Below the pieces are notes generated by a model, which did no database searches, was not told the origin of the DNA, and was given only the letters and a program-made list of their open reading frames with translations. Shown here piece by piece: positions 23,601 through 35,600 of a stretch of 64,000 nucleotides of DNA. Made by a program: the position numbers and the translations under genes. The stretch covers positions 768,602-832,601 of the forward strand of contig JAMKCF010000042.1 in NCBI GenBank assembly GCA_023634235.1. Reading direction: 5' to 3'. The number at the start of each line of letters is the position of its first letter. Position 1 is the stretch's first letter. This DNA is from Pisaster brevispinus (taxonomy: Eukaryota; Echinodermata; Asteroidea; Forcipulatida; Asteriidae).

Positions 23601-26600
23601 CAGAAGGACTACTTGCTTTGGAAGAAATCATTTCGACTGGAAAAGGTAAAAGTGCAGAAGAGAGAGATTATAGTGTTATTATTAATATTATTATACATTT
23701 CTGGTAATGAAACCAAGGATGCCTCATAAGTGAATTTAATCACTGTAGCTCGCAAGCCTGAGGGAAACCTGTAAAAAAGGGTGCTCGGCTATATGAAATA
23801 GAAACACCGGTGTTAACTTCTACTCTTTCACGATAAGTGTTCTGGGTTCTTTTCCGTACACTCCCAATCCTCCTGAGCACAAAGCAATTATGGTAAAGCA
23901 TCTTGCTCAAGGACCAGAGTGTCATGACTGGGACTCGAACCCACACTCTGCTGACCAAAAACACCAGCAGCCGATTTCACGAAACGCTAGGATTAATCCT
24001 ATCTCGAGTTAGGACGAGTAACTAGTCCTAACTTAGGATTAATCTTAAGGTTTACATGTTACAGTGCAAGGCTGGGACTCGTCCTAAGTCCTAAGATTAA
24101 TCCTAAGTTAGGAAGAGTTTGGTGAAATCGACGGCAGAGCTTGAGTCTGGTGCTCTTGACTGCTCAGCCACGACACGCCACAGATGTCACGGATATCACT
24201 CTAATGCTGGCTCTCTGATGGTTTCTAGACTTATTTCGATGTATTTTGACTTAATTGATTTCATTTCCAATGGTGTGGTCGCGTTCCTGCTATTTGTATA
24301 CCACGAAATGCCAAGAGAGATCTTACGGCGAGCATCAATTATTTTCAAACCTTTTAAAGTACTGTAATTATTTCGTACGCGTTTTGTTAATCTACTGTTA
24401 TTTCCTTATCACACTGTTCATTATTTTTTTCACCAAATATTTTAGTTATGAAATCATTAACGACAATTAATCCCTTTAATAATCAAAAGGCAATTCCTTC
24501 ATTCGTCTTGTATTCGTCTTATATAACAATGATAAAACCATAGTGCATAATTATCACCTTTAGGTCCCTTATGGCTATGCGCCAGCACGAATTCACCAAT
24601 TATACAATTTGAGCAGATATGTCTTAATCTTTTAATTGTTCTGATATTTCGACCTGTTTGACAACATCTGGTAGACTGTTCCATACCTGAACAGCAGCAG
24701 ATTGAAAAGAGCAGGAACAATTTGACTCAATTTTTAATTGGGGGTGGGGGGGGGGGGGGGGCGTCAGAGGAGATTTATTTGTAGAACGCAGATTTCTAGC
24801 TGGTTCGTACTCCTAAACTAAAATATGAAGATAAACATGGCTATGGTTTCATTGATGCAAGAACCAAAACTTTAAAGTATATATTCTTGCCTGCATTGGC
24901 AACCGGTGCAAATTATGGAGAATACGGTAGTGTCATGGATTCACGTGTGCATGCCCTGGAGACACTAGTCTAACACCAGATTGTTTTACTTTTCCTTCAA
25001 CTCTCTTTTTCCAGCCATATTTGTATATTGACAGAAAAGGATATTTTCCTCCGTCTATCTTACAAAAAATGCATATTCAAAAGCAATATGTCAGATACCT
25101 TTCTGCTTTTAACCCTGCATTGTGGCGTCGTACACTCCGTGACTGTACCGTTGTAAACAAATTGTGTTTAGTCATTAACGGTACACTCAAAAATCGCGAA
25201 ATTTCGCAAGATCCCTAATGGAACATAGCCGGATAACACTAATACCAGTGGAATTAGCTTGGGGTGAGTCTTCGACCTACAGTCACCTTTAACTTCGAAG
25301 CCCCTTAGAGAATACATTGACTATTGATACACTCTAAGGTCAAAGATCTTAGCCTCTGTTACCGCAGTACCACTAAACAACCAATCATTCTGTCACTGGC
25401 TTTGCTATTGCGGACATCATGCAGACCCCAGCTGTTTACTGTATGGCGACCAAGCTGTGGTTTCAGGGTAGGCCAAGTAAATAATATAGCTTGTTTCTCA
25501 AAAGACTGGTAAGCAGTGCAGTCAAATGTAAAAAAAAGTTGGATTTGAGTAACATTTTTTTTCTTTTTGAAGCGACTGTGTGTGCTCACCCATATGAACA
25601 CACAGCAAAATTTTATTTGAGTTCACTCTATCACGATGGCTTTATCGAGCAGGATGTCAGCTGCTGATGTTTTGGAAGGAGTTTTGACCCATGGAGGAAG
25701 AAAATAGACTCCATGGTTCGCCTAAACAAAGTTATATAACACGCTATTCACATGCACAGTAAGAAACAGCGCAATCAAGTGACCGCCTGTGTATATTGGC
25801 ATGATGCACACATTGAATTTTTTTTTTTGCCTTTTGTGGGTTCTTTCGATTTAGTGAACCTGTGTAAGTCTATTGATACCATGTTAGAAGAATTGGAAGA
25901 GCTTGTGAGCAGCCAAAATCAGTTTTGCACGTAATTTGTAAACGGTACAGTCGACGGATGTACGACCATGGTGCGTAGTCTGAAACTGTATCATACTGCA
26001 GCGCAGGGTTAAATAGCTGAACAACGGAAGATTGGAAAGAGCAATTACAATATGTCTCAAGTTTTAATAAGGGGTGGGGTTCAGAAGAGATTTATTTGTA
26101 GAACGCAGATTTCTAGCTGGTTCGTAAAATTTGAAGACAACAGGGCTACTTGGACACATTGATCTGCGAGAACCAAAACTTAATAAAATATATTCTTGCC
26201 CGTGTTGGCAACCAGTGCAAGTTATGTTCCATATGGAGAAAAAGGTGGTCTCATGATGCATGGGTGCGTGTCCTGCTGGTTTTTCCTTTACCCTCGAGTT
26301 TCTTAAGTCCAGCCATATTTGTATATTGACAGAAAAGGACATTTTCCTCGGTCTATCTTACAAAAAATGCATATCCAAAAGCTAATGCAAGATACCTTTA
26401 TGCTTTTAAATAGCTTTGATATTAATTACAAATTCAACGCAAGAGTAAGGTTCCGATTCTTGACCGGAGTTATTGACCCGACACTTCACTAATCTTGAAC
26501 TGATTGACTCAAGATTGAACTCAATGAAAACTCGAAAGCCATTTATCTCAAATATATGTTCATATAGATAGCAATATTGGTCACTCACTGCATTATTTAA

Positions 26601-29600
26601 TGAAATGTTAATTACGATAGAGTAAGGTTCCGGTTCTTGACCGGACACTTTTACTAATCTTGGACTGATTCTCAAGATTGTACTCAATGCAAATCTAAAA
26701 GCCATTTCTGTAAAGTATCGGTTCATAGGGGTAACGATATTAGTCACTGCATTAGCGAGTTATGTTCCAGTTCTTGACTGGAGACATAACTCCATCTTGG
26801 ACTGATTCTCAAGTGCCTTGAAGTGTTGCCCAGAATTACTAACTGATCACAACAGAGAGTTGTGAAGAGGGTGTTAATGGCGCCTTGTTGACTCTCCCAT
26901 GATGTTGTTTGCTGCGAAGACTCTGTCCTCATCCAGTCGTTATTGACTGTGTGTCTTGTTGAAGAGATCCGCCTGCAGCGTCTTAACAAGAGTTACCTCC
27001 AGCCTTACAGCATGAAAATACTCACTATTCAAATATTACTTATTTATTCTTGCTAAAGTCTCTCGCTAAATGTACAGTAAATTTGCACTGAGTCAGCACA
27101 AGAAATGCTCTCTTTGTTTGAGGTTCACTTCGATACACGGCGTCGTTTTATGATTTGAAAATGCATGGGCAGTCTCTACTTCCAAAGCTTTCTCCGTACT
27201 GGAAGGAGTCAGCTTTTCGTCGCTAGAGATGTCTCAATTTAATCTTCAAGAAAGCTGTTTTTGGAATCTCGGTTTTTACTCCGTTCTCTCTGAACTGGGA
27301 CTTGAGGGGAGTTAATCACACGACACGAATGCAGCATAAATAACAACACTTGTAACCGTCCCGCACTGTTTTAAAGAAAGTATGAACTCCAAGTATTTCC
27401 AAGATGTAATTATTTGAAAAATGTTGATGATTGAACGGATATTTGCTATAAACACCGACTGTGTACCCATACATTAAAGTTGTATTCCTTGGCTTGATTT
27501 AAGAGTTGATTTGGGAGTATGATAAGATTTGGTAGTAAAGGTCGGCTCATACTCTTGTGATGAGTGACCCCGAAAAGAAACTGTGTAATTTTATCCGAAA
27601 CCCTACTCATTATGAAGATGGCAGTTGAAGAAAGCATCCCGCAAAATTATTTCGTCTAAAGTACCCCGTTGATTAGAAATCAGTAAAAGTATGTCGACAA
27701 ATCTGAGTCTCCGAAGATTGCCTGCAGGCAACAATTTGAAAATTTGACAGTTTTATTCTGTCTTCTCAACAAGTGGACACTGCATCTGGATATTTCACGG
27801 GTGACTTTAAGTGTTAGTGTATATTTCTTGTAAACGATGAATATATCTTTAAAAGAAACAATGAACACGTAGCCTTATAATGGATTGAACTAAAAATTAG
27901 TATTTTGTGGCTGGTAACTAGGCTAATGTTTGTATAATTTGTTTGTGTTTGTTTATTGATGTTGTTTTCGTTTGGTGTTTTGTTGCTGTTTGTTTTTGTT
28001 ATTTGGTGCCAAGTCGCTGTTTGTTTGTTGGCTCGACGTGCTACTTGATCTTTATGCCACGCCTGGATTTTCATACCATGTTTTGTAAATTTGTTTATTT
28101 GTTCAGTTGTTTCAAGTGATTTTTTTTCTTAGCGTACTTTGTGCACACATGTTTTATTTCAGCTCATAAAAAAAGTTATATACTCTTATTTTTTCCCCTT
28201 TGTTTACTGAAGATTTTACACCGTACTCACCGTAAATTATTATTTTTTTTTAAATCAAAAATAAACTCGAGTCAGAATTGATATGGATTCTGGGACCCGG
28301 GGGGCGGGGGCATGATCCATTTCCGGGTCAGTTTGACCAGGAAACTGAATCAAATGTCAAGATTTTAACCATAATTACAGGTAACATTGACACAGTTTTC
28401 AGAGTGTGCGGTTTAATTCGGAACTTGGAAAAAATTCTTGTCCGGAAATCTACCCTTGGATACTTGGTGCCGCAATTCTTTCTTTTCTTGCGGACTTTAG
28501 GGTTTAAACCAATCTGTGCCCAGTCATCATTCAGAACAGCAGACCTTTTTTCTTTTTCCTTCTCCCTCAGGCTATTGAGCGACTGAAGAGGGTTTCTAAA
28601 ACGGTGAAGATTATTGCTGGAATATGTCTCAATCTCAAAAGGTAACAGCTGCAACTTAATTTTACAATTATACAAATAAATTATTTTATTCTATCAAAAT
28701 GCCTCAAATTTTCTTTTGTATTTAAATGTAATAGAAAATATTGTTGATCACTTTAAAATCGTCAGTCTTCCTAATTATGAAACTGTAGATCTTATTTTTG
28801 TTTTTAACGATGGAGTGCTCACGTCAAGACCCCAAGACCATGATTTGTATTAATTCTGTATTTTCTTTTCCATCGTAAAACTCGGTAGTTTCCCAGAGAA
28901 ATGTTGAATATATTTAGTATATTTCATAACAACATTTTGTAATCATGTCTGACATAAACTCACCTTGCTACTTTCGATAACCTTTCAATGCCTGTTGTGT
29001 ACTATCATCTTCAATTTTCAAGGTAGTTTTCGGTGTTCGAAATATTTGTATGTGTTTGGCTTCATCACCGTAAGGCGAAGTCCTTAATTGGGAGCTGTTT
29101 CCATTTGATCAGCTCTGTTTTAGTTCACCTGCTTCTTTTATATTCATGTTTCTTATCTCATATGTAACAGATTCAAAAATACATTTGGCATTATAAAAAA
29201 ACACTGCCGATGAGTTGAACAAACGTTATTTATTTATTTTTGTTCTTATGTCAATTGTATTTGTAATGTTCTTGTGGTAATGTAGCAAAGAAACTAAATT
29301 CAATAAATATTTGGGTTGAGCTAAGACAAATAAGCTAGAGCGGGATAAGAACCTGCCACCTCCGGAATAATGATCTGGTGCTCTATCAACTCAGCCATCT
29401 AGCCACATTGTTTGTGATACCCCTATTCCATTCCAAATTTACTTCTATTTGTTCAACCCTAAAATTTTATAACATTCACCCAGTAAATTTCCCTTATGGT
29501 TTTGTAATTACAATTTCATAAATTAGGAATAATGCGATCGCTGATCTCAGTTTATTCGTGCTGACGGTGTATTTTTTCTCTGTGCATTCGGTTTTTATTT

Positions 29601-32600
29601 TTCCCCCTTTTTCTTGTCTTTTTTTTACTGTAGTTATTACTCACACAATCCCATGTAATTGTTCACGTAACTAGTGGTATATAAAAAAAAATACAAATTT
29701 GTTTTACTCCCGCGCAACTCATAATAGTTGCTTGTTTGCATAACTTAGTCCTTGTTCTCCATACAAAAAAAAACTCCTTCTCATCACAATGAATTCATGT
29801 TTGACTTCATTTCAAGGTATGTGAAGAAGGGTGAAACCCAGCAATGGTCCCTGATTGAGATGCATCTCAACCTAAAAGCAGAAATGGAGAAAAATGTCGC
29901 ATTTGACCCCGTCATGTTCTCCAAATTACGAGTAGTAAGTGCATTCGTGTATTGGTTGTTTTTCTTTGTCGTATAGATGCTTCGTGCTTGCTTCATTATT
30001 TCTGAAATTGCACAGCTCTGCACGTGTCTTTATTATGTATTTTGATCATCGGCCACAATCCGTACCCCCATCTTTTTCTCTTCCACTGTTATTCCTAATT
30101 TATTGTGAGGGTCAAAAGTGTTGTGTAAGGTATTCTTAAATTACCATGTTGGTGTTGGGGTTTTCGTGCCCACACAAGAATTCTTTTGATTTTACCTGCT
30201 CCAAGTACGTGATTTTAAGCACTTTATTCAAATGAATAAAATGTGCCGTGCTTTTGGCTGCAATCACTATTGCCTCAAGGTTATGTGGTGTTTTTGCAGA
30301 TCTGGTAGGAATAATTCTCTACCCCTTTAAGTTTGGATCAGGTTGAATGGTATACATGTTATATATAACCAAATCATAACGATGTTGTTTTGTGCCTGGT
30401 ACGTGTACTGTGACTTTGAAACATTGTTGTTGGGTTTGGGGGTTTGTTTTTGTTTTTATAATTTGCAAATTAAGATGTTTATATTGTTACATATTTTTTT
30501 CAGTTTGGGAAATGAGTATCATGGTCTGTAACTTGAATCACCACATTAATCGCATTTTGTGACTTTCATTCTGACTAATTCATAGTGATGCATCTTTTCA
30601 TCTTTCCGGAGTATAGCTCCAATTTATCATAATTTGATTTATCCGCACAGACACGTGGTTCGGAGAAGCTGCGAAGCATTCTGTCAGAGAAGGCGAGCGA
30701 AAGAACCAGTGGAGATATCGATGTGGTATGGTATAAAGAATTCATCTTAAAGGCGTTGTATACTTTTGGTAATTGTCAAAGATCAGTATCCTCACTTGGT
30801 GTATCCCAACCTATGAATAAAATATCAAACCTGTGACTCAATTGGTCATCGATTTTGCAGGGAAAAAAACTTTAAAAGTTGCATAGAATTGTGTGCTTTC
30901 AGATGCCTGAGAAAGGCCCTTCTCAGATTCAAACTATTGGGTGAAAACTACCCCTGTCTCTAAAACTACATTACTTCAAAGGGGGTCGTTTGTAACAATC
31001 TTTTATAATATCAACAACACTCCAGTGCTCTGTGCCAAGTAAGTTTTTATAATTATTAACTTTTTGAGTAATTACCAAAGGTATTCTCTCCCTTAAAAAC
31101 TTATTTGTAGTATAGGATCATGAACATATTTGAAAAGAGTTTAGATTTAATGTTTGTTTCTCAATAGAGGGTAGAGTTTTTATAATCTTTTTTTCTTAGC
31201 TTGGAGGTTAAAATGCTCTTCAAAACATAGTGCAATGTCGTTAGACAAGGCACGAAAACACTCCATCCACCTTGTTTTACTATTATTATTTTTTTTACTC
31301 CAAACCTGCGTTGTACCTTCCACTTCACAATTTTTTTTAATTTCCGTACGAGAATCATGAAAAGCTCAATGTCGTTTTCTAGGTTTCCTCTGTTGTTAAA
31401 CTGAAGTATGTCGATCATATTGATATTCTGATCGATCAATTAATACTTGACAGGTGCTAGCTTTGCTTCGGAAGAACAAGACATTTACCGATTACAACAG
31501 AGAGACGCAGATAGCACTCGCGAAGGTAATGGAGTATCTCAGGTGTGTTTAGCAACTCTCAAAGAGCCATCAGTAAAAAGGAATGTTTTGGGACCTATTT
31601 AAATATATTCACCCTACCTTGGCTTCGATTGCAATCTCTTGGTTACGGTTCGAGTTTGAACCTGCCATTTTTTAGTTGAAAAAGAGAACTAACAAGAGTG
31701 GGGATGTCTTAGTGGGCTGCTTACGTGAATCCTCGCATTTTCCTATTATCAACCCCCCCCCCCCCCCCGCACACCCCACCCCACCCCATTGAACAATTTT
31801 GGATGAGCCCTTTAAATGAGGTCATCTCAACATTAACCATTCAATGTCTTGGGTCATCTCGACATTATCCACTCAGGGTATTGGTTCATGTCGACACTAC
31901 TCACTCAATGTCTTGGGTCATCTCGACATTATCCACCCAAGGTATTTGGCCATCTCGACATTACTCACTCAATGTCTTGGGTCATCTCGACATAATCCGC
32001 TCAAGGTCTTGGGTCATCTCGACATTATTCACTCAAGGTCTTGGGTCATCTCGACATTATTCACTCAAGGTCTTTGGTATTATAGTCTGTGGTGTATATA
32101 ACCAAGGTCAAGGGGGAGGTTCTCCCCCGCTCAGAACTTTTGCCCCTTCCCCTCTTGCTCCCCAAATGAGATTGAAAAAATAAAATGCACACACAATGGA
32201 TTGATGCATTAAATAACCCCCAATTTGTTTCTCTTCACGCCACTGACTATAGTATTGGTAGGAGAAGTGATTTGGTAAAAACAATTGGGGTGGGGGCGCC
32301 ATGTGCTGTCAGACTAACTTCTTCATTATGATCTAAACAGATACGAGCCTCGTCGCATCATCTTGAAGGAAGGTCATCTTGCTTCCGGGTTCTACATCAT
32401 CCTCTCCGGGACATGCCTTGTTAATCAGAAAGAGATTGATCCAAGGAACAATCAGACATTCGTCAGAACCATTGATGAGATTCACAGTGGAGACTCATTC
32501 GGGGTACGTACAAAGATAGACGAGTTCATCATAACTTTTGAAGGAAAACAATTATGTTTTAAACTTCTTCTCGTTTAAATGAACGTTAAAAAAGATTATT

Positions 32601-35600
32601 CTTTGGCGTGTCTAGCCGGGTGGTGAACTGCACTGGACTCAAGCTCTGGTGTTTCTGATCAGCAGAGTGGGGGTTCGAGTCCAGGTCATGGCACTTGTCC
32701 CAGTGAGCAAGACACTTAACCAGGATTGCTTCGTCCTTTGGATGGGACGTAAAGCCGTAGCTCCCGTGTCTTGTGTAATGCACTTAAAAGAACCCAGTTA
32801 CACTCATCGCTAAGAGAAGGGGTTTACCCCGGTGTTTCTGGCAGTGGCTGCTGAATGCACATCAGCACCTTGTAAACCCTTATAATGGGTCGCAAAATTC
32901 GTTAATTCTTAAACTTGTATTCAAAAGTGTTTCTCTTTGTTCAAGTGCCTTGAGCACCTTATTGGTGGATACGAAATCGGCGTGCAATTTAGCAGAGTAG
33001 GCTCAACTCGAGATTTCTGCGAAAAGCTGCTGCGAATTTGAAAGGTGTACGAGTGGATTGTTAAATTGAATGGCTATTCTTCTTTTAATTGCAAGATGCA
33101 AAAAAGAATATTTGCTGACACATGAAGTGAAATTGAGTTACTATTTTGAGGATCTTTTAAACTCGCGCGAAATAGAAAGATGCGACGTTTAAATTGGCTG
33201 CTCATTAACCGAAAATGAGCGGGGGAAATATGCAATAACAACATTTTTCGGTTGCGTTTGTTTTTCATTTAGAGCAATGAGCTGTTGAATAACTGCATGA
33301 GAACAGTGAGTGTAGTTTGTAAAGACGAGTGCGAAGTTCTACTCGTTAACAAGGAGGTAGGTTTGAAATACAAGGGTACTTCTTCAAAGTACTTCTTTTT
33401 CTTTAAAACGTGTCTCGTACAACGTATTCCTCTTTAGGTAAAATTGTTAATTTGTTGTTTGTATGTTGGTTTTGATTTTACTGTAAATTGTTTCGGTTTG
33501 TCCATTTGTCAGTGGGCATTTCAATACAAGCCTCCTCTTGGCCTCTGAAAATGCCCCCATATTGGTTGCTTCTAATGTCTTTGATTCAAATAGTTATAAT
33601 TTATAAGTTTGTTATTTTTTCTTTCATTTTCACTAAAATGTAAACAATGCACATGTAAGTGAATTTAATTTAATTGAACAATTAATTTGTGGTAAGTTCA
33701 CCACGCCAGCTTGATCCAGTTAAATTTGAAGTGCTTCAGAAGAAACTTTGAGTGTATTTTACTTCCAAGTTCTTCTTTGTATAGACTTTCGTGTATCGCT
33801 AACTGCATATTGTAGTTCTGACTACAAGATGCAGTTATTGTTATTTGACACTATATTTTGATGATTAATTTTTTTTATCTCTGTACTTACAGGATTTTGA
33901 CACGATCATTGGAGAACCCCTGGACATGGAACGACAGAATCTGATTGAATTTTGTAACAATCAAAATGTCTTTGAGAAACTCCCGACTAACTTCGATTTC
34001 ACTGGAAATCATTATGCAATCTCGGCAAAGAAGTTTAAGTAAGTCGTGCTTTTGCAAATCCAAGTTACATTCTATAAAACCTCCTGGTCCCTTTGGGGCC
34101 TGACCCTTTTCGTGGTCAGTTTGACCCGGAATCTGTGCAAAAATGACCCAGACAATTGTCAAAATGACGCAGAATCCAAGTTAAAATCTCATTATTAACC
34201 ACTTTTCGGTTCAGTCTGACCAGTAAATGGGTCTGGCCCCCTGAGTTTCTGATTCAGGGTAAATTTGACCCCGAGTTTTTAGGGTGTAAATCCAAGATGT
34301 ACGAAAACGTCAGGGATCTTACTTTTCCCCTGAATCGGGGAGGGACTCTGCGTCTTTCAATGCCATTATTGTGTTGGTGCGCACTGATACACTTTGAGAT
34401 TTGTGTTATTTAAAAAAAAGAGTCACTGCGCAGTTTGACTTGTTTTTCAGTGTAGTTCTTAAAATGTTGTACCTGGAGAAGTATGACACTGTTGTTTGTT
34501 CGTTTGTGTATTTGTCTAACTAGTCTACTGTTGTTTTGATTTATTGTAACTTGCAGGTGATTTTAAACGTTATTTTGTTTCCCTTTGTATAGGCCAGGTG
34601 TGGTCATTACGAAAGACATCAACGAAAGCGATTTCATCTACGTAGTAAAATCAGTAAGTAGGCTGACTTGTACCAAGTCTATTAGTTTTATTTGTTTATT
34701 TGTTTATTTGTTTATTTTTTGTTTCGTGTAAGCTCAATCTTAAAGATTTTTTTTCGGTGGAAACATTGACATTTTGACCATTTGGCCAACACTGTTGTTG
34801 TACAGTTGTTGCTGACTGTTTTAGGCCTATCGTTGTGCTATGTTAAAGTGTAGGCTTTGTAAAATCACGGGATATTCCACGACCCGAAACAGCTTTGAAT
34901 TTTACTTGACTCATCTAACTTGACTCAGTATGATTTTGATTTGATTTTGTTTGATTTCCTCAAAGGGAAAATGTCGAGTGATATCAGAAGTGAAGGAGAT
35001 TAAAGGAAGACCAATGCCAGTAACCAAGGCAACGAGTAAAACTTTCAACGATGAGGAATGGAAGAAAGACGCTCTTCTCAAACGAAGCAGTAAGTTAATC
35101 AACCACGAGTCATCGTCTCTGGTCTTTGTTAAAACCCTTGTGAGTGGGAGTCTACCAGTGTTGGATGGTAGATTTTAAGTGTTTCTTGTTTTTTATCACT
35201 TTCAAAGCCCCGAGGGACTTGATCTTCCAGGAGATCCTAAACAGGACCATTCCACATATCTTAGAGGGGGGGGGGGGGGGTCAGTTCGCAGAGTTGTGTA
35301 ATTTTTTTTATGGGCTGTGAAATGTTTTCCTTGCATACAAATGTACACAAAATCTGATATACCAGTGCACATAAACACAGAGCTACCCAGATCTAACCCT
35401 CTGATAAGTGAAACAATCTATTCAGCTGTCTGTTCTCTGTAACAGGCTTGGCTTTTCATGTCTTGCCGACTTGTTGTGGAAGGCCACCACCTCACCCCCA
35501 CCCCCCCCCCCCCCCCGCCAGACAAACTGTCTCCACCTTGTTGGAGAGATACACTTCTGCCCGAATTGTAAACCACAGAGCAAGAGATAAGCTAATTAAA

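Larger units (their letters stand above)
31454..33356 (+). other. Gene 2 first cyclic-nucleotide-binding beta-roll (exons 7-9)
   Basis: The order is an entry helix (LLRKNKTFTDYNRETQ), strands (RRIILKEGHLASGFYIILSG), a turn, then IHSGDSFG at the end of exon 8 and SNELLNNCMRTVSVV in exon 9, finishing EVLLVNKEDF. GDSFG-S-N-E resembles the GDxFGE part of a nucleotide-binding cassette with two residues inserted before the glutamate. MRTVS stands where R-T-A is usual. Binding is more plausible than in gene 1 but not assured. Exon 9 is 84 nt, phase 0 to 0, exactly as in gene 1. Confidence 0.78.

Noticed and set aside
31725..32183. 152-codon ORF with repeated VLGHLDI
   Set aside because: It comes from the 32-bp minisatellite, whose unit shifts frame each copy. 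It starts in a poly-C run and lies in a gene 2 intron.
35265..35280. Poly-G run (also poly-C at 31749, 35498, 43580 and 53800) as telomeric or regulatory DNA
   Set aside because: Plain homopolymer slippage tracts; no telomere-type unit and no consistent position relative to genes.
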